This document shows positions 31,437 through 43,080 of a stretch of 64,000 nucleotides of DNA, piece by piece (position 1 is the stretch's first letter; every line of letters starts with the position of its first letter). Both the position numbers and the translations under genes were made by a program. Location of the stretch: the NCBI RefSeq assembly GCF_023757625.1, contig NZ_JALGBZ010000007.1, positions 62,001 through 126,000 of the forward strand, read 5' to 3'. The DNA is from Halomonas sp. S3-1-1. Lineage in GTDB: Bacteria; Pseudomonadota; Gammaproteobacteria; Pseudomonadales; Halomonadaceae. The notes under the pieces are model-generated. The model did not search any database and was not told the DNA's origin. It saw nothing but the letters and a program-made list of their open reading frames with translations.

Positions 31437-32474
31437 ATGACGCACGCTTCTCACACCATCACGCTGGCCGATATCGCCCGCCACTTGGATATCGACGTCG
31501 ACGGCGACGCCGATCAGCCCATTCGAGGGCTGGCGACGCTCAAGGAGGCCGAGCCCGATCAGATCGCCTTTTTGGCCAATCGCGCCTACCTCAAGGATTT
31601 AGCCAGCACCCGCGCCGCAGCGGTGCTGCTCCACCCGGAGCAAGGCAAAAACTGCCCCGTGCCCCGGCTCGAAACGCAAAACCCGTATCTCGCTTACGCC
31701 AAAGTTTCCCAGCTTTTCGACCCGCTCGTTGCCCGTGACGTGCCCGGCATTCATGCAACCGCGGTCGTTGCCGATGACGTGGTGCTCGGCGAGGGCGTAT
31801 CGATTCAGGCCAACGCCGTGATCGAGCCCGGCGTGACGCTGGGTGACCGGGTCGTCATAGGCGCCGGCAGCGTCGTCGGCGCGGACAGCGCGATCGGCGA
31901 GGGTAGTCGGCTGCACGCCAACGTCACGGTTTGCCACGCCAGCGTGATCGGCAAGCGGGTGATTCTGCAAAGCGGCTGCGTGATCGGCGGCGACGGCTTT
32001 GGGTTTGCCCACGACGGCGCCGGCTGGCACAAGATCGCCCAGCTCGGCGGGGTCGTGCTGGGCGACGACGTCGAAGTCGGCAGCTGCTCGAGTATCGACC
32101 GCGGGGCGCTGGGCGACACGCTGATCGGCAATGACGTCAAGATCGACAGTCAGGTCCAGATTGCCCACAACGTCATCATCGGCGATCACAGCGCGCTGGC
32201 GGGCTGTGTCGGTATCGCCGGCTCCACCCGGGTAGGCAAGCACTGCATGCTGGGCGGCGGGGTCGGGCTCTCCGGGCACCTCACTATCTGCGACGGCGTG
32301 CAGGTCACCGGCATGAGCCTTGTGACCAACTCCATCACCGAGCCTGGCGTCTACTCTTCGGGCACCGGCGCGATGAACAACACCCAGTGGCGCAAAAACG
32401 CCGTGCGTTTCAAACAGCTCGACGAGATCGCCAAGCGGTTGAACAAGCTGGAGAAAAATTACCGAAGTGAGTAA
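31437..32474 (+). CDS. lpxD: UDP-3-O-acylglucosamine N-acyltransferase LpxD
   Basis: LpxD adds the second hydroxyacyl chain to UDP-3-O-acyl-glucosamine in lipid A synthesis. The 345-residue protein has an N-terminal uridine-binding domain (IRGLATLKEAEPDQIAFLAN) and a left-handed beta helix of hexapeptide repeats (VVLGEGVSIQANAVIEPGVT and on), with the catalytic His in QIAHNVIIGDHSALAG. The C-terminal helix is FKQLDEIAKRLNKLEK. The start is uncertain: ATG at 31437 has only a weak binding site, and GTG at 31407 lies in a hairpin loop. Confidence 0.94.
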   Translation: MTHASHTITLADIARHLDIDVDGDADQPIRGLATLKEAEPDQIAFLANRAYLKDLASTRAAAVLLHPEQGKNCPVPRLETQNPYLAYAKVSQLFDPLVARDVPGIHATAVVADDVVLGEGVSIQANAVIEPGVTLGDRVVIGAGSVVGADSAIGEGSRLHANVTVCHASVIGKRVILQSGCVIGGDGFGFAHDGAGWHKIAQLGGVVLGDDVEVGSCSSIDRGALGDTLIGNDVKIDSQVQIAHNVIIGDHSALAGCVGIAGSTRVGKHCMLGGGVGLSGHLTICDGVQVTGMSLVTNSITEPGVYSSGTGAMNNTQWRKNAVRFKQLDEIAKRLNKLEKNYRSE

Positions 32475-32524
32475 GGCGTCAGGTTAACGATGCCAAGCGG
32501 TGGTTCTTTACCCGGGTGCAGGGG

Positions 32525-32530
32525 TATAAT
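32525..32530 (+). promoter_or_regulatory. Possible -10 of an internal promoter before fabZ
   Basis: A perfect TATAAT lies 80 bases before fabZ, in the 135-base gap after lpxD, flanked by the short inverted repeat GTGCA/TGCAC. The -35 region is poor. It could boost fabZ-lpxA-lpxB transcription. Confidence 0.45.
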
Positions 32531-32609
32531 TTTGCACCTTTTGCCGGCGGGAGTACCGGCCTTTACCTGATGCGCAGTCGGGTTTTTTGTCTTTTTCGAG
32601 GTCGTCACG

Positions 32610-33053
32610 ATGGTTATGGATATCAACGAAATTCGCGAGTACTTGCCCCACCGCTACCCGTTTTTGCTGGTGGATCGAGTCACGCAGTTGACTGTGGGCG
32701 AATCCATCGTCGCGTTCAAGAACGTCAGCATCAATGAGCCCTTCTTCAACGGCCACTTCCCTCATCACCCCATCATGCCTGGCGTGCTGGTGATCGAGGC
32801 GCTGGCCCAGGCTTGCGGTATTCTAGGCTTCAAGACCGTCAACAAGCGACCCGCTGACGGCTACGTGTACTATCTCGTCGGTAGCGATAACGTGCGTTTC
32901 AAACGCCCGGTCATGCCCGGCGACCAGCTTCGCCTGGAGGCGAATGTGATTCGCGGCAAGCGCGGCATCTGGAAATTCGCCTGCCAGGGCACCGTGGATG
33001 GAGAGCTCGCCTGCGAGGCGGAAATCATCTGTGCCGAGAGGAAGGTCACTTGA
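32610..33053 (+). CDS. fabZ: (3R)-Hydroxyacyl-ACP dehydratase FabZ
   Basis: FabZ dehydrates 3-hydroxyacyl-ACP in fatty acid elongation and draws on the pool that LpxA uses. The 147-residue hotdog protein has [17 protein letters not shown] and the active-site helix [20 protein letters not shown], with the catalytic His and Glu. GAGGTCGTCACG precedes the ATG; the next in-frame ATG is two codons later. It overlaps lpxA by 4 bases. Confidence 0.97.
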   Translation: MVMDINEIREYLPHRYPFLLVDRVTQLTVGESIVAFKNVSINEPFFNGHFPHHPIMPGVLVIEALAQACGILGFKTVNKRPADGYVYYLVGSDNVRFKRPVMPGDQLRLEANVIRGKRGIWKFACQGTVDGELACEAEIICAERKVT

Positions 33054-33817
33054 TACATCCTACCGCACTGGTCGACCCGGCCGCCCGCCTGGCCGATGAC
33101 GTCGAGGTCGGCGCGTTCACGGTGATTGGCTCGGACGTCGAGATCGGGGAGGGCTCCGTCATCGGCCCCCACGTAGTGATCAAGGGGCCAACGGTGCTTG
33201 GCAAGCGCACGCGCATCTTCCAGTTCGCCTCCGTAGGTGAGGAGTGTCAGGACAAGAAGTACGCCGGTGAACCCACGCGCCTGGTGATGGGCGATGACAA
33301 CGTCGTGCGCGAAGGTGTGACTCTTCACCGCGGCACCGTGCAGGATCGCAGTGAAACCACCATCGGTTCGCGCAACCTGTTCATGGCCTATGTCCACGTT
33401 GGCCATGACTGCGTGATTGGCGACGACTGCATCCTCGCCAATCAGGTGACCCTGGCCGGCCACGTCACCGTTGGCAACCACGCGATTCTCGGTGGGCTCT
33501 CGGCGGTGCATCAGTTCTGCCACTTCGGCGACTACGCCATGGCCGGCGGCGGCTCGATCATCACCAAGGACACGCCGTCCTACATGATGATCAACGGCAA
33601 CCCCGCCGAGGCGCGCGGACTCAACCTGGTGGGGCTCAAGCGCCGCGGCTTTAGCCGCGAGGCGATCAGCGCGCTCACCGCCTCCTACAAGCTGGTGTAT
33701 CGCCAAGGGCTGACCGTTGAGCAGGCGCTCGAAGAGATGCGCAGCCGCTTCGATCTGGCGGAAGTCACCCACTTTGCCGACTCGATCGAGCGCTCCACCC
33801 GCGGCATCGTTCGCTAG
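33050..33817 (+). CDS. lpxA: UDP-N-acetylglucosamine acyltransferase LpxA
   Basis: LpxA transfers hydroxyacyl from ACP to UDP-GlcNAc, the first step of lipid A synthesis. The 255-residue protein is a left-handed beta helix ([20 protein letters not shown] and on) with the catalytic His in [16 protein letters not shown] and a C-terminal helical part ([20 protein letters not shown]). The start is a TTG at 33050 inside a TTGA junction with the fabZ stop, preceded by GAGGAAGG, so translation is coupled. Confidence 0.96.
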   Translation: MIHPTALVDPAARLADDVEVGAFTVIGSDVEIGEGSVIGPHVVIKGPTVLGKRTRIFQFASVGEECQDKKYAGEPTRLVMGDDNVVREGVTLHRGTVQDRSETTIGSRNLFMAYVHVGHDCVIGDDCILANQVTLAGHVTVGNHAILGGLSAVHQFCHFGDYAMAGGGSIITKDTPSYMMINGNPAEARGLNLVGLKRRGFSREAISALTASYKLVYRQGLTVEQALEEMRSRFDLAEVTHFADSIERSTRGIVR

Positions 33818-33883
33818 CCCTCATTTAAAAAGCGCGGCCGGCTCGGCCGGCGCGCTTTGTTCAACGCCACAGGAAGATCGAGC

Positions 33884-35065
33884 ATGACGCTTGCGCGCGT
33901 ATACCTCGTCGCCGGCGAGCTCTCCGGCGATCAGCTGGGCGCCGGCCTGATGCGCGCGCTGCGTGCCCGCCATCCCGGCATCGAATTTCGCGGTATCGGC
34001 GGGCCCAACATGCAGCGCGAAGGCCTTGCGAGCCGCTTTCCGCTGGAAACGCTCTCGGTGATGGGGCTGGTCGAGGTGCTCAAGCATCTGCCCGAGCTCA
34101 TCCGGGTGCGCCGCACGCTGTTCGAGGAGGCACTCGCTTGGCAGCCGGACGTCATGATCGGTATCGACGCGCCGGATTTCAATACGGGGCTCGAGCTCAA
34201 GCTGCGCCAGGCAGGCATTAAAACTGCTCACTACGTCAGTCCCTCGGTCTGGGCTTGGCGGCAAGGACGGGTGAAGAAGATCGCCCGCGCCGTGGATGCC
34301 ATGCTGACGTTTTTGCCTTTTGAAGCCGATTTCTACGCGCGCCATCGGGTGCCCGTTGCCTTCGTCGGCCACCCGCTGGCCGACGAAATGCCGCTGGTCA
34401 ACGACCGTATCGCGGCAAAAAAGGCCCTCGGTCTGCCACCGGATGCCCCAATACTGGCGGTGCTGCCGGGCTCGCGGGCCAACGAGATCCGCTTTATGGG
34501 CGCGACGTTCATGGAGGCCATCGCCACACTCTGCGCGCGCCATGAAGCGCTCTCTGTGGTGATTCCCGCCGCCACCGAGGCGCGCTTTGACGAGCTCACT
34601 TTGCTTTTGGCGAGCTACCCGGCGCTGGAAGGTCGGGTGACGCTGACCCAGGGCGGCGCTCGCGAAGCGATGGTGGCAAGCGACGCGGTGCTTTTGACCT
34701 CCGGCACCGCCGCGCTGGAAGCGATGCTTTGCCACCGGGCGATGCTGGTGGCTTACAAAATGGCCCCGGCGACCCACTGGCTCGCCAAAAAGCTGGTCAA
34801 GACGCGCTGGATCTCGCTGCCCAACCTGATCGCTCAGGAAGGCCTGGTGACTGAGCTCATTCAGGACGAGGCCACAAGCGAGGCGATCGTCGCAAGGCTC
34901 GATGCGCTGTTGAGCGACGCCCCCGGCCGCCAGGCGCTGGAAGCGCGCTTTGCGCAGATGCACGCGGCGCTTCAGCGCGGCGCCAGCGAGCGCGCGGCGC
35001 GCGTGATCGAAGCCGTTGTTAAAGGCGTGGCCCTGCCCGATACCGACGAGGAGACTCATGGCTAA
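33884..35065 (+). CDS. lpxB: Lipid-A-disaccharide synthase LpxB
   Basis: LpxB joins lipid X to UDP-diacylglucosamine to make the lipid A disaccharide. The 393-residue GT-B enzyme reads [20 protein letters not shown] at its start, then [30 protein letters not shown] and [12 protein letters not shown]. The ATG at 33884 follows AGGAA; the frame is open to 33857. The 66-base gap from lpxA holds a GC-rich hairpin with a bulge and no T run. It overlaps rnhB by 8 bases. Confidence 0.96.
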   Translation: MTLARVYLVAGELSGDQLGAGLMRALRARHPGIEFRGIGGPNMQREGLASRFPLETLSVMGLVEVLKHLPELIRVRRTLFEEALAWQPDVMIGIDAPDFNTGLELKLRQAGIKTAHYVSPSVWAWRQGRVKKIARAVDAMLTFLPFEADFYARHRVPVAFVGHPLADEMPLVNDRIAAKKALGLPPDAPILAVLPGSRANEIRFMGATFMEAIATLCARHEALSVVIPAATEARFDELTLLLASYPALEGRVTLTQGGAREAMVASDAVLLTSGTAALEAMLCHRAMLVAYKMAPATHWLAKKLVKTRWISLPNLIAQEGLVTELIQDEATSEAIVARLDALLSDAPGRQALEARFAQMHAALQRGASERAARVIEAVVKGVALPDTDEETHG

Positions 35066-35678
35066 AACGTCTAGTGCCGATCATCCGCCGCTCGTCATTC
35101 CCTACGCCGGCACGCTGCTGGCCGGCGTGGACGAGGTCGGGCGCGGGCCGCTGGTGGGCAGCGTCGTCGCCGCGGCGGTGATCCTCGACCCGGCTCGGCC
35201 GATCGAGGGGCTGGGGGATTCCAAGACCCTCAGCGCCAAAAAGCGCGAGGCGTTGGATGTGCTCATCCGCGAGCGCGCGCTTTCGTTTTGTATCGCCGAG
35301 TCGAGCCCGGCGGAAATCGATCAACTCAATATTTTTCACGCCACGCACCTGGCCATGCGCCGGGCGATTGACGGGCTCGCCCCACAGGCACAGTATCTGC
35401 TGGTGGACGGCAACCGTTTGCCCGGTCACGCGCTTCCCGGCCAGGCGGTGGTGAAGGGCGATGCCCGCCACGCGGCCATCGCCGCGGCGTCGATTCTCGC
35501 CAAGGTGGCCCGCGACGCTCAAATGCTCACCCTCGACGCGCGCTACCCGCAGTACGGCTTCGCCCGTCACAAGGGCTACCCGACCAAAGAGCATCTTGCG
35601 GCGCTCGCCGAGCACGGGCCGCTTTTCGAGCATCGACAAAGCTTTGGGCCGGTCAGGCGCCAGCAGGCGCCGGCCTAA
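35058..35678 (+). CDS. rnhB: Ribonuclease HII
   Basis: RNase HII cuts RNA in RNA-DNA hybrids and removes single ribonucleotides from DNA. The 206-residue protein has [20 protein letters not shown] (catalytic Asp-Glu), [24 protein letters not shown] (third acidic residue) and [20 protein letters not shown] (fourth). The ATG at 35058 follows GAGGAGA and overlaps lpxB by 8 bases. lpxB-rnhB-dnaE is a widely conserved order. Confidence 0.96.
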   Translation: MAKTSSADHPPLVIPYAGTLLAGVDEVGRGPLVGSVVAAAVILDPARPIEGLGDSKTLSAKKREALDVLIRERALSFCIAESSPAEIDQLNIFHATHLAMRRAIDGLAPQAQYLLVDGNRLPGHALPGQAVVKGDARHAAIAAASILAKVARDAQMLTLDARYPQYGFARHKGYPTKEHLAALAEHGPLFEHRQSFGPVRRQQAPA

Positions 35679-35709
35679 GCACATTCATCTATTTAGCGGT
35701 GAACCTCTT

Positions 35710-38700
35710 ATGACGTCTCCTTTCGTTCACCTTCGGGTGCACAGCGAATACTCCCTGGTCGACGGCCTGGTGAAGCTCAAGTCGCTGGTCAGCACGACCT
35801 CTGATCGCAACATGCCGGCGCTGGCGCTGACCGACGAGACGAACTTGTTCGGGCTGGTGAAGTTCTACAAGGCCGCCCAAGGGGCGGGGCTGAAGCCGAT
35901 CATCGGCAGTGACCTGTGGCTCGCCAACCCGCACGACGAGGCGCACCCGTACCGCATTACGCTGTTGGCGATGAACGACGTCGGCTATCGCAATCTCACC
36001 GAGCTGATCTCGAAGGGTTGGAGCGACGGCCAGCGCCAGGGCCGCGCGATTCTCGACAAGCGCTGGGTACTCGCGCAGAGCGAAGGGCTGATCGCGCTCT
36101 CCGGCGGCCGCGAAGGCGATATCGGTCGCCACCTGTTGAGCGATCACGAGCGCGAGGCGCGGGCGCTGCTCGACGAGTGGCAGAGCGCCTTCCCCAATCG
36201 TTTCTATCTCGAACTCATCCGCACCGGGCGCTCGCTGGAAGAGGCCTGTGTTCACGCAAGCGTTAAGCTTGCCGTCGAGACCGGTACGCCGGTGGTGGCG
36301 ACCAACGACGTGCGCTTTCTGGAGCGCGACGACTTCTGGGCGCACGAGACGCGGGTCGCCATTGGCGAGGGCAAGGCGCTCGACGACCCCCGCCGCGAGC
36401 GCCGCTATACCGAGGAGCAGTATCTAAAAAGCCCGGAAGAGATGGCCGAGCTCTTCTCGGATATTCCCGAGGCGCTCGAAAATAGCGTCATGATCGCAAG
36501 GCGCTGTAGCGTCAACGTGCGCTTGGGCGAAATATTTCTGCCCGAGTTCGGCATTCCCGAGGGCATGACCCAGGACGAGTTCTTCAGAAAGGTCTCCCAC
36601 GACGGGCTGACCGAGCGCCTCGACTTTCTGTTTCCCGTCGACCGCTACCCGCGCGACAGCGACGAGTACAAGGAGATCGACGCGCGCTACCGCGAGCGGT
36701 TGGAGTTCGAGCTCAACGTCATCATTCAGATGGGCTTTCCCGGCTACTTTTTGATCGTGATGGACTTCATCCAGTGGGCCAAGGACAACGACGTGCCGGT
36801 CGGCCCGGGGCGAGGCTCCGGTGCGGGGTCGCTCGTGGCCTACGCGCAGAAGATCACCGATCTCGACCCCATCGGCTACGACCTGCTGTTCGAGCGCTTT
36901 CTGAACCCGGAGCGGGTATCGATGCCCGACTTTGACGTCGACTTCTGCATGGAGAAGCGCGACCGGGTGATCGAGTACGTGGCGGATCGCTACGGACGCA
37001 ACGCGGTGTCGCAGATCGTCACCTTCGGCACCATGGCCGCCAAGGCGGTAGTGCGCGATGTCGCCCGTGCCCAGGGCCGCCCCTATTCGCTTGGTGACAA
37101 GCTCTCTAAGCTCATTCCGTTCGAAGTAGGCATGACGCTTGGCAAGGCGATCGAGCAGGAGCCGGCGCTCAAGGAGTTCATTGACACCGACGAGGAAGCC
37201 GAAGAGATCTGGGAGATGGCGCTCAAGCTCGAGGGCACCACCCGCGGCACCGGCAAGCACGCCGGCGGCGTGGTCATCGCCCCGACAAAGCTCACCGACT
37301 TCTCGCCGCTTCTGTGCGACGAGGACGGCTCGGGGCTGGTCGTCCAGTTCGATAAAAACGACATCGAAGAGGCGGGGCTGGTCAAGTTCGACTTTTTGGG
37401 CCTGCGGACGCTGACGATCATCGACTGGGCGCTGGAGATGGTCGACAAGGTGCGCGATGCCGCAGGCCAGGGGCCGCTCAATATCGACGCCATCCCGCTC
37501 GATGACGGCAAAACGTATGAGATGTTGAAGCGCGCCGAGACCACGGCAGTGTTCCAGCTCGAATCCCGCGGCATGAAGGAGCTGATCAAGCGCCTGCTGC
37601 CGGATTCGCTCGACGACATGATCGCTCTGGTGGCGCTTTTCCGCCCGGGGCCGCTGCAGTCCGGGATGGTGGATGACTTCATCAACCGTAAGCACGGCCG
37701 CGCCGAAGTCTCTTATCCACACCCGGATTACCAGCACGAGCTGTTGAAACCGGTGCTTTCGCCCACCTACGGCATCATCCTGTACCAGGAGCAGGTCATG
37801 CAGATCGCCCAGGTGATGGCGGGTTACAGCCTTGGCCAGGCCGACATGCTGCGCCGGGCGATGGGCAAGAAAAAACCCGAGGAGATGGCCAAACAGCGCG
37901 CCGGCTTCATGGACGGGTGCGCGGCCAACGGCATCGACAAGGACCTGGCGGGCAACATCTTCGACCTGGTGGAGAAGTTCGCCGGCTACGGCTTCAACAA
38001 GTCGCACTCGGCGGCCTACGCGCTGGTCTCTTACCAGACCGCCTGGCTCAAGGCGCACTACCCGGGCCCGTTCATGGCCGCGGTCATGTCCACCGAAATG
38101 GACAACCTCGACAAGGTGGTGCCGCTGATCGAGGAGTGCCGCAACTTGAAGCTCACCGTGACGCCGCCGGACGTCAACGTGGGCGGCTACAAGTTCACCG
38201 TCGATGTAGAGGCCCGCGTGGTGTACGGGCTCGGAGCGATCCGCGGGGTGGGCGAGGGCCCGATCGGCGCGATCGTTGCCGCGCGCGAGGAGGGCGGGGC
38301 GTTCAAGGATCTGTTCGACTTTTGCCGGCGCATCGACCCCAAACGAATGAACAAGCGCACCCTCGAGGCGCTGATTCGCTCAGGGGCACTTGATAACCTT
38401 GGCCCCAACCGGGCGGTGCTGTTCGCCGCCATGGAAGACGCGCTCAAGGCGGCGGCGCAGAGCCACGCCAACCAGAACCTGGGAATGCTCGACATGTTCG
38501 GCGACGCCTTCGCCCCGGCCGAGGAGGAAGAGGCGTCTGATGTTTACGCCGAGTACCGCCACGCCCGGGAGTGGTCGGATCGTGAGCGCCTGGCCGGCGA
38601 GAAGGATACCCTCGGGCTCTACCTCACCGGTCACCCGATCGACGAGTACGAGCGCGAGCTCAAGCGCTTCGTCTCCACGCGCATCAGCGAGCTCAAGCCT

Positions 38701-39219
38701 TCCTGGGAGCCACAGCGTGTCGCGGGGCTGGTGGTCGCCATGCGCACCATGAAGTCCAAGCGCGGCGACACCATGGCCTTCGTGACCCTCGATGATCGTA
38801 CCGGGCGCATCGAGGCCTCGATTTTTGGCGAGCTTTTCGAGCAGCTTCGAGGCCAGAGCCTCGACGGGCAGGTGCTGATCGTCGAAGGCGACGTCTCCAG
38901 CGATGACTTCTCCGGCGGACTCAAGCTTCGCGGCAAGGAGGTCACACCGATGGTAGCGGCCAGGCTCAAGTACGGCCAGGGCGTGGAGATCGCGCTGGAC
39001 GCGAGTAAAATCAACGGCCGGCTGGTCGAAAGCCTGCGCGACTGTTTGAGCCCGTATCGCGACGAGACCGGGCTTCCGGTGCATCTTCACTACCGCCATG
39101 ATGAGGCCACCGGGTGGCTGGCGCTCGATCAAAGCTGGAGCGTGACGCCCAGCGACGACCTGCTGCAGACGCTTCGCGACGTCGAAGGTCAGGTCGGTAT
39201 CCAGCTGCGCTACCGGTAG
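35710..39219 (+). CDS. dnaE: DNA polymerase III alpha subunit DnaE
   Basis: This is the replicative polymerase subunit. The 1169-residue protein has an N-terminal PHP domain ([20 protein letters not shown]), the C-family polymerase core with catalytic Asp407 and Asp409 in [18 protein letters not shown] and Asp561 in [20 protein letters not shown], and a C-terminal OB domain ([20 protein letters not shown]). [15 protein letters not shown] is the phosphate-binding loop. The frame extends upstream into rnhB, but [15 protein letters not shown] is the family start. Length is close to E. coli (1160). Confidence 0.98.
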   Translation: MTSPFVHLRVHSEYSLVDGLVKLKSLVSTTSDRNMPALALTDETNLFGLVKFYKAAQGAGLKPIIGSDLWLANPHDEAHPYRITLLAMNDVGYRNLTELISKGWSDGQRQGRAILDKRWVLAQSEGLIALSGGREGDIGRHLLSDHEREARALLDEWQSAFPNRFYLELIRTGRSLEEACVHASVKLAVETGTPVVATNDVRFLERDDFWAHETRVAIGEGKALDDPRRERRYTEEQYLKSPEEMAELFSDIPEALENSVMIARRCSVNVRLGEIFLPEFGIPEGMTQDEFFRKVSHDGLTERLDFLFPVDRYPRDSDEYKEIDARYRERLEFELNVIIQMGFPGYFLIVMDFIQWAKDNDVPVGPGRGSGAGSLVAYAQKITDLDPIGYDLLFERFLNPERVSMPDFDVDFCMEKRDRVIEYVADRYGRNAVSQIVTFGTMAAKAVVRDVARAQGRPYSLGDKLSKLIPFEVGMTLGKAIEQEPALKEFIDTDEEAEEIWEMALKLEGTTRGTGKHAGGVVIAPTKLTDFSPLLCDEDGSGLVVQFDKNDIEEAGLVKFDFLGLRTLTIIDWALEMVDKVRDAAGQGPLNIDAIPLDDGKTYEMLKRAETTAVFQLESRGMKELIKRLLPDSLDDMIALVALFRPGPLQSGMVDDFINRKHGRAEVSYPHPDYQHELLKPVLSPTYGIILYQEQVMQIAQVMAGYSLGQADMLRRAMGKKKPEEMAKQRAGFMDGCAANGIDKDLAGNIFDLVEKFAGYGFNKSHSAAYALVSYQTAWLKAHYPGPFMAAVMSTEMDNLDKVVPLIEECRNLKLTVTPPDVNVGGYKFTVDVEARVVYGLGAIRGVGEGPIGAIVAAREEGGAFKDLFDFCRRIDPKRMNKRTLEALIRSGALDNLGPNRAVLFAAMEDALKAAAQSHANQNLGMLDMFGDAFAPAEEEEASDVYAEYRHAREWSDRERLAGEKDTLGLYLTGHPIDEYERELKRFVSTRISELKPSWEPQRVAGLVVAMRTMKSKRGDTMAFVTLDDRTGRIEASIFGELFEQLRGQSLDGQVLIVEGDVSSDDFSGGLKLRGKEVTPMVAARLKYGQGVEIALDASKINGRLVESLRDCLSPYRDETGLPVHLHYRHDEATGWLALDQSWSVTPSDDLLQTLRDVEGQVGIQLRYR

Positions 39220-39236
39220 CGTTTGGCGCGCGCGCC

Positions 39237-39264
39237 TTGCGCGCGCCGGTTAGGGTGCGATAAT
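39237..39264 (+). promoter_or_regulatory. Promoter of accA (extended -10)
   Basis: TTGCGC (39237-39242), 16 bases, then GATAAT (39259-39264) preceded by TGC, an extended -10. It overlaps a 9-bp GC-only hairpin, GGCGCGCGC (39225-39233) with GCGCGCGCC (39239-39247), which may end dnaE transcripts. Confidence 0.5.
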
Positions 39265-39338
39265 GCACGTTTAACGATATTTTCATCACACCATTTTCAC
39301 TCAAGCTTCTTTTCACAGGACGCTTACAGGCAGAGCCG

Positions 39339-40295
39339 ATGAATCCCAACTATCTCGATTTTGAACAGCCCATAGCAGAGCTTCAGGCGAAAATTGAGGA
39401 GCTGCGCTTGGTAAGCTCCGACAATCAGGTCAATTTGTCCGACGAAATTACCCGGCTCGAAGAGAAAAGCCGCAAGCTGACCGAGTCGATCTTCAAGGAT
39501 TTGACGCCCTGGCAGGTGTCGCAGATTTCGCGCCATCCGCAGCGCCCCTATCCGCTGGACTACTTCGAGTCGATCTTCACCGACTTCGACGAGCTTCACG
39601 GCGATCGCAACTTCGCCGATGATCCCGCGCTGGTCGGCGGCGTGGCGCGTCTCAACGACGCGCCGGTGATGGTGATCGGCCATCAAAAAGGGCGCGACGT
39701 GAAAGAGAAGGTGCGCCGCAACTTCGGCATGCCGCGCCCGGAAGGCTACCGTAAGGCGTGCCGACTGATGGAGATGGCCGAGCGCTTCAAGATGCCGGTG
39801 CTGACCTTCATCGACACTCCCGGCGCCTACCCGGGAATCGACGCCGAAGAGCGCGGCCAGTCCGAGGCGATCGCCTATAACCTGGCGGTGATGTCGCGGC
39901 TCAAGACACCGATCATCTCCACGGTGGTGGGCGAGGGCGGCTCCGGCGGGGCGCTGGCGATCGGCGTATGCGACGAGCTGCACATGCTGCAGTACTCCAC
40001 CTACTCGGTGATCTCGCCGGAAGGCTGCGCCTCGATTCTCTGGAAAAGCGCCGAGAAGGCCTCCGAGGCCGCTCAGGCCATGGGCATTACCGCCGAGCGC
40101 TTGAAAGAGCTCGGTTTCGTCGACGAGCTGATCAAGGAGCCGCTGGGCGGCGCCCATCGCCACCCGGTCACTACCGCCGAGCGCATCAAACAGGCGCTGG
40201 GCGAGAGCCTGGAGCGCCTGGAGCGCATGGATACCGATTCGCTGTTGGAGCGCCGTTACGAGCGCCTCATGAGCTATGGCGCCCCGGCCGCCTGA
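39339..40295 (+). CDS. accA: Acetyl-CoA carboxylase carboxyltransferase alpha subunit
   Basis: AccA with AccD transfers CO2 from biotin to acetyl-CoA, the committed step of fatty acid synthesis. The 318-residue protein starts [20 protein letters not shown] and contains [40 protein letters not shown] and [19 protein letters not shown], the crotonase-fold oxyanion regions. Same length as E. coli (319). It overlaps tilS by 20 bases. Confidence 0.97.
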   Translation: MNPNYLDFEQPIAELQAKIEELRLVSSDNQVNLSDEITRLEEKSRKLTESIFKDLTPWQVSQISRHPQRPYPLDYFESIFTDFDELHGDRNFADDPALVGGVARLNDAPVMVIGHQKGRDVKEKVRRNFGMPRPEGYRKACRLMEMAERFKMPVLTFIDTPGAYPGIDAEERGQSEAIAYNLAVMSRLKTPIISTVVGEGGSGGALAIGVCDELHMLQYSTYSVISPEGCASILWKSAEKASEAAQAMGITAERLKELGFVDELIKEPLGGAHRHPVTTAERIKQALGESLERLERMDTDSLLERRYERLMSYGAPAA

Positions 40296-41559
40296 GCCGC
40301 TTACCCCGCTTGAACGGCTGTTGAACGACGCCCTGGCGCACACCGCGCCGGGGCGCTCTGTTTGGGTGGCGCTCTCCGGCGGGCTCGATTCCACGCTGCT
40401 GCTCACCCTAGCTGCCGGCGTATGCCAGCGCGCCGGGCGTCCGCTTGCGGCGCTACACGTCAACCACGGTCTGCAGGCCGCCGCCAGGGATTTCGAGGCA
40501 CACTGCCGCACGCTCTGCACCTCGCTCGGCGTGGCTTTAGAGGTGGCCCGTGTGGACGTCACGCTCAACGGCGAGGGTCTGGAGGCCGCCGCCCGTAACG
40601 CCCGCTACCAGGCGTTCGACGCCTTTGTACCGAAAGGCGATACGCTCTGGCTCGCCCAGCACCAAAACGATCAGGCCGAAACCTTTTTGCTCGGCGCGCT
40701 CAGAGGCAGTGGCGTGCGGGGGCTGGCGGGCATGCCTGAAAGGCGTCAGTGGCGGGGCCGTACGCTGGTGCGCCCTTGGCTCGAGCGGCCGCGCGCCGAG
40801 CTCGAAGCCGCCGCCAGAGCGCACGCGCTTGATTGGTGCGACGACCCGACCAACGACGATCTTGCGCTTACGCGTAACCGGCTTCGCCACCGCGTGCTGC
40901 CGGCGCTGGGCGCGAGCGGCCCCAGGATGCTGGCGCGCAGCGCGCGGCTTGCCGGCGAGGCCGACGCGCTGCTTTACGAGTACGCCGCAGAGGATCTCGA
41001 GGCGCTTTACCGCGGGCCGGGCTGTCTCGAGGTCGACGGGCTTCGCGCGCACTCTCCCGCCCGCCAGCGGCTGTTGATCCGCACGCTGTGCCAGACGCTC
41101 GAACTTCCCACGCCGCCGGCAGCGCGTTTGGAGAGTCTGCTCGAGCAGCTCGGCGCCGCCGACGATGCCCGGGTTCACATCCGTTGGCCCGGGGCCGAGG
41201 CGCGGCGCTGGCGCGGCGGGCTCTATCTGATCGCGCCGCGCCAGGCGCTGCCGGTGTGGCAAACGAGCTGGAACGGCGAGGAGGCCATCGCCACGCCGCT
41301 GGGACCCCTTCGGATTAGTCTGTGCCCGGCGCGGCGGGTGACGCTGTGCTTTCGCCAGGGCGGCGAGGTGATCGACTTGGCCAGGCGCGGGCGGCGTGAT
41401 CTCAAGCGTTTGTTGCAGGAGGCGGGGCTACCGCCCTGGCAGCGCGACGGCGTGATCGTGGTGATGGAGGGAGAGCGCTGTCTGGCGGCACTCGACGGAC
41501 CTGAGCGAGTAATGTTTCAGGCCCGCGATGTCACGGTGACCGCACTAGATGAGTTTTAG
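40276..41559 (+). CDS. tilS: tRNA(Ile)-lysidine synthase TilS
   Basis: TilS changes C34 of the tRNA-Ile with anticodon CAU to lysidine, so that it reads AUA. The 427-residue enzyme has the N-type ATP pyrophosphatase P-loop SGGLDS (residues 34-39), then [39 protein letters not shown] and the C-terminal [19 protein letters not shown]. It begins within accA and converges on ppx with a 15-base overlap of the two 3' ends. Confidence 0.94.
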   Translation: MAPRPPEPLTPLERLLNDALAHTAPGRSVWVALSGGLDSTLLLTLAAGVCQRAGRPLAALHVNHGLQAAARDFEAHCRTLCTSLGVALEVARVDVTLNGEGLEAAARNARYQAFDAFVPKGDTLWLAQHQNDQAETFLLGALRGSGVRGLAGMPERRQWRGRTLVRPWLERPRAELEAAARAHALDWCDDPTNDDLALTRNRLRHRVLPALGASGPRMLARSARLAGEADALLYEYAAEDLEALYRGPGCLEVDGLRAHSPARQRLLIRTLCQTLELPTPPAARLESLLEQLGAADDARVHIRWPGAEARRWRGGLYLIAPRQALPVWQTSWNGEEAIATPLGPLRISLCPARRVTLCFRQGGEVIDLARRGRRDLKRLLQEAGLPPWQRDGVIVVMEGERCLAALDGPERVMFQARDVTVTALDEF

Positions 41560-43080
41560 CGAGAACCCGGCTGCCTGAAGCGCGGCCTGCTCCTGCTCTA
41601 AATCGGTACTCAAAAGGGTGGGTTCGTCGCTTGCCGGCAGTGTCACGGTGAGCGTCTGCTCGCTGGCGGTGATAGTCGGCGTGGCCGGGGGCTCTTCCGG
41701 GCGTGAGTGGTTGAGCAGCACCGCCAGGCGCAAAAGGCGCGCGAGCTTGGTGCAGGCGTCGCGCTGCGCTGCGGGCAGCGACTGCCACTCCTTGATGGGA
41801 AATTTTCGCCGGTGGGCGCGAACGAGCTGCGCCAGAAGCTGCTGCTCCGGGCGCGAAAAGCCGGCCAGATCCGAGTGCTCGAGCAAATACGCGCCGTGGC
41901 GATGAAACTGGCTGTGGGAGATCGCAAGGCCGATCTCGTGCACCAGGCACGCCCACTCCAGAAAATGGCCCTGCTCCGGGGTGAGCCGCCAGGCGCGGCT
42001 GACCTGTTCGAACAGCGCCCGCGCGGTGTGGGCCACGTTATCGGCCTGGCGCAGGTCGACATCATAGATATGCTGCAGGTTGGCCAGCGTGCTGGCGCGA
42101 ATGTCCTCGGCGGTGTTGCGCCCAGCCATGTCGAACAGTACGCCCTCGCGCAGCGCGCCGTCGGCAAAGCGCATCTCCTTGAGGTCAAACGCTTCGAAAA
42201 TCGCGCTCAGGATCGCGATGCCGGCGGGGAAGACCCGGGCGCGATCCTCCTTGAGGCCATCGAGCGCGACCTTATCCAGATGCTTGCACTTGATCAGCCG
42301 CTCGCGCAGCTTCTTGAGCCCCGCGCGGGTGATCATGCCCTCCTGAGGCGTGTCGCCGTAGGCGTGGAGCACGCTGGCGGCGGCCTTGATAGTGCCGCTC
42401 GAGCCAACCGGATCAACCCAGCCGAGCTTTTGATAGGGGCGCTGAATATTGGCCAGCTCGGAAAGTGCCGCAAGCTCCGCGCGGCGCATACGCTTCTCGC
42501 TTAGCTCGCCGTCGGGAAAGTAGCGGCTGGTATAGGTCACACAGCCCATGCGCAGGCTTTCGAGCGCTTTGGGCTCGAAATCCTCGCCGATGATCAGCTC
42601 GGTGGAGCCGCCGCCGATATCGACGATCAGCCGGCGACCGTTTTCCGCCAGCGCGTGGGCCGCGCCCAGGTAGATAAGCCGCGCCTCTTCGCGCCCGGCG
42701 ATGATCTCGATGGCGTGACCGAGCTGTGCTTCGGCCTGGTCGATGAAGTCCTGGCTGTTGTGGGCGTCGCGCAGCGCGTTGGTGCCGACGATGCGCAGGT
42801 TGGCGGCGTCGATATCGCTAAGAAAAGGGGCAAAGCGGGCCAGACACTCGAGCGCGCGCTGCATGGCTGCCTCTTCGAGATAGCCGCTGTCGTCGAGCCC
42901 CGCCGCCAGCTGCACCTTTTCGCCCAGCCGCGCGACCACCTGAAGACGCTCGTTGACGTAGTTGGCCACCAGCAGGTGGAAGCTGTTCGAGCCAAGATCG
43001 ATGGCGGCGAGCCGGGTCGGCTGCGAGCTCTCAACGGCGGGGGCGGCGTCGGGCTCGGCGAGCGGGGTGTCCTTTAACAT
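41545..43080 (-). CDS. ppx: Exopolyphosphatase Ppx
   Basis: This 511-residue ASKHA-fold enzyme degrades polyphosphate, and related enzymes hydrolyse pppGpp. The phosphate-binding loops are LAAIDLGSNSFHLLVANYVN near residue 30 and RLIVDIGGGSTELIIGEDFE near 145. The C-terminal HD-like region reads LEWACLVHEIGLAISHSQFH. The leading 25 residues before RLAAIDLGS are an acidic extension. On the minus strand TTGACA (43131-43136) could be its -35, but the -10 (CAACCT at 17 bases) is poor. Divergent from rho. Confidence 0.94.
   Translation of the reverse strand: MLKDTPLAEPDAAPAVESSQPTRLAAIDLGSNSFHLLVANYVNERLQVVARLGEKVQLAAGLDDSGYLEEAAMQRALECLARFAPFLSDIDAANLRIVGTNALRDAHNSQDFIDQAEAQLGHAIEIIAGREEARLIYLGAAHALAENGRRLIVDIGGGSTELIIGEDFEPKALESLRMGCVTYTSRYFPDGELSEKRMRRAELAALSELANIQRPYQKLGWVDPVGSSGTIKAAASVLHAYGDTPQEGMITRAGLKKLRERLIKCKHLDKVALDGLKEDRARVFPAGIAILSAIFEAFDLKEMRFADGALREGVLFDMAGRNTAEDIRASTLANLQHIYDVDLRQADNVAHTARALFEQVSRAWRLTPEQGHFLEWACLVHEIGLAISHSQFHRHGAYLLEHSDLAGFSRPEQQLLAQLVRAHRRKFPIKEWQSLPAAQRDACTKLARLLRLAVLLNHSRPEEPPATPTITASEQTLTVTLPASDEPTLLSTDLEQEQAALQAAGFSLKLI

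Noticed and set aside
33828..33858. Terminator between lpxA and lpxB
   Set aside because: The GC-rich hairpin has a bulged G and no T run, and lpxA-lpxB are normally cotranscribed.
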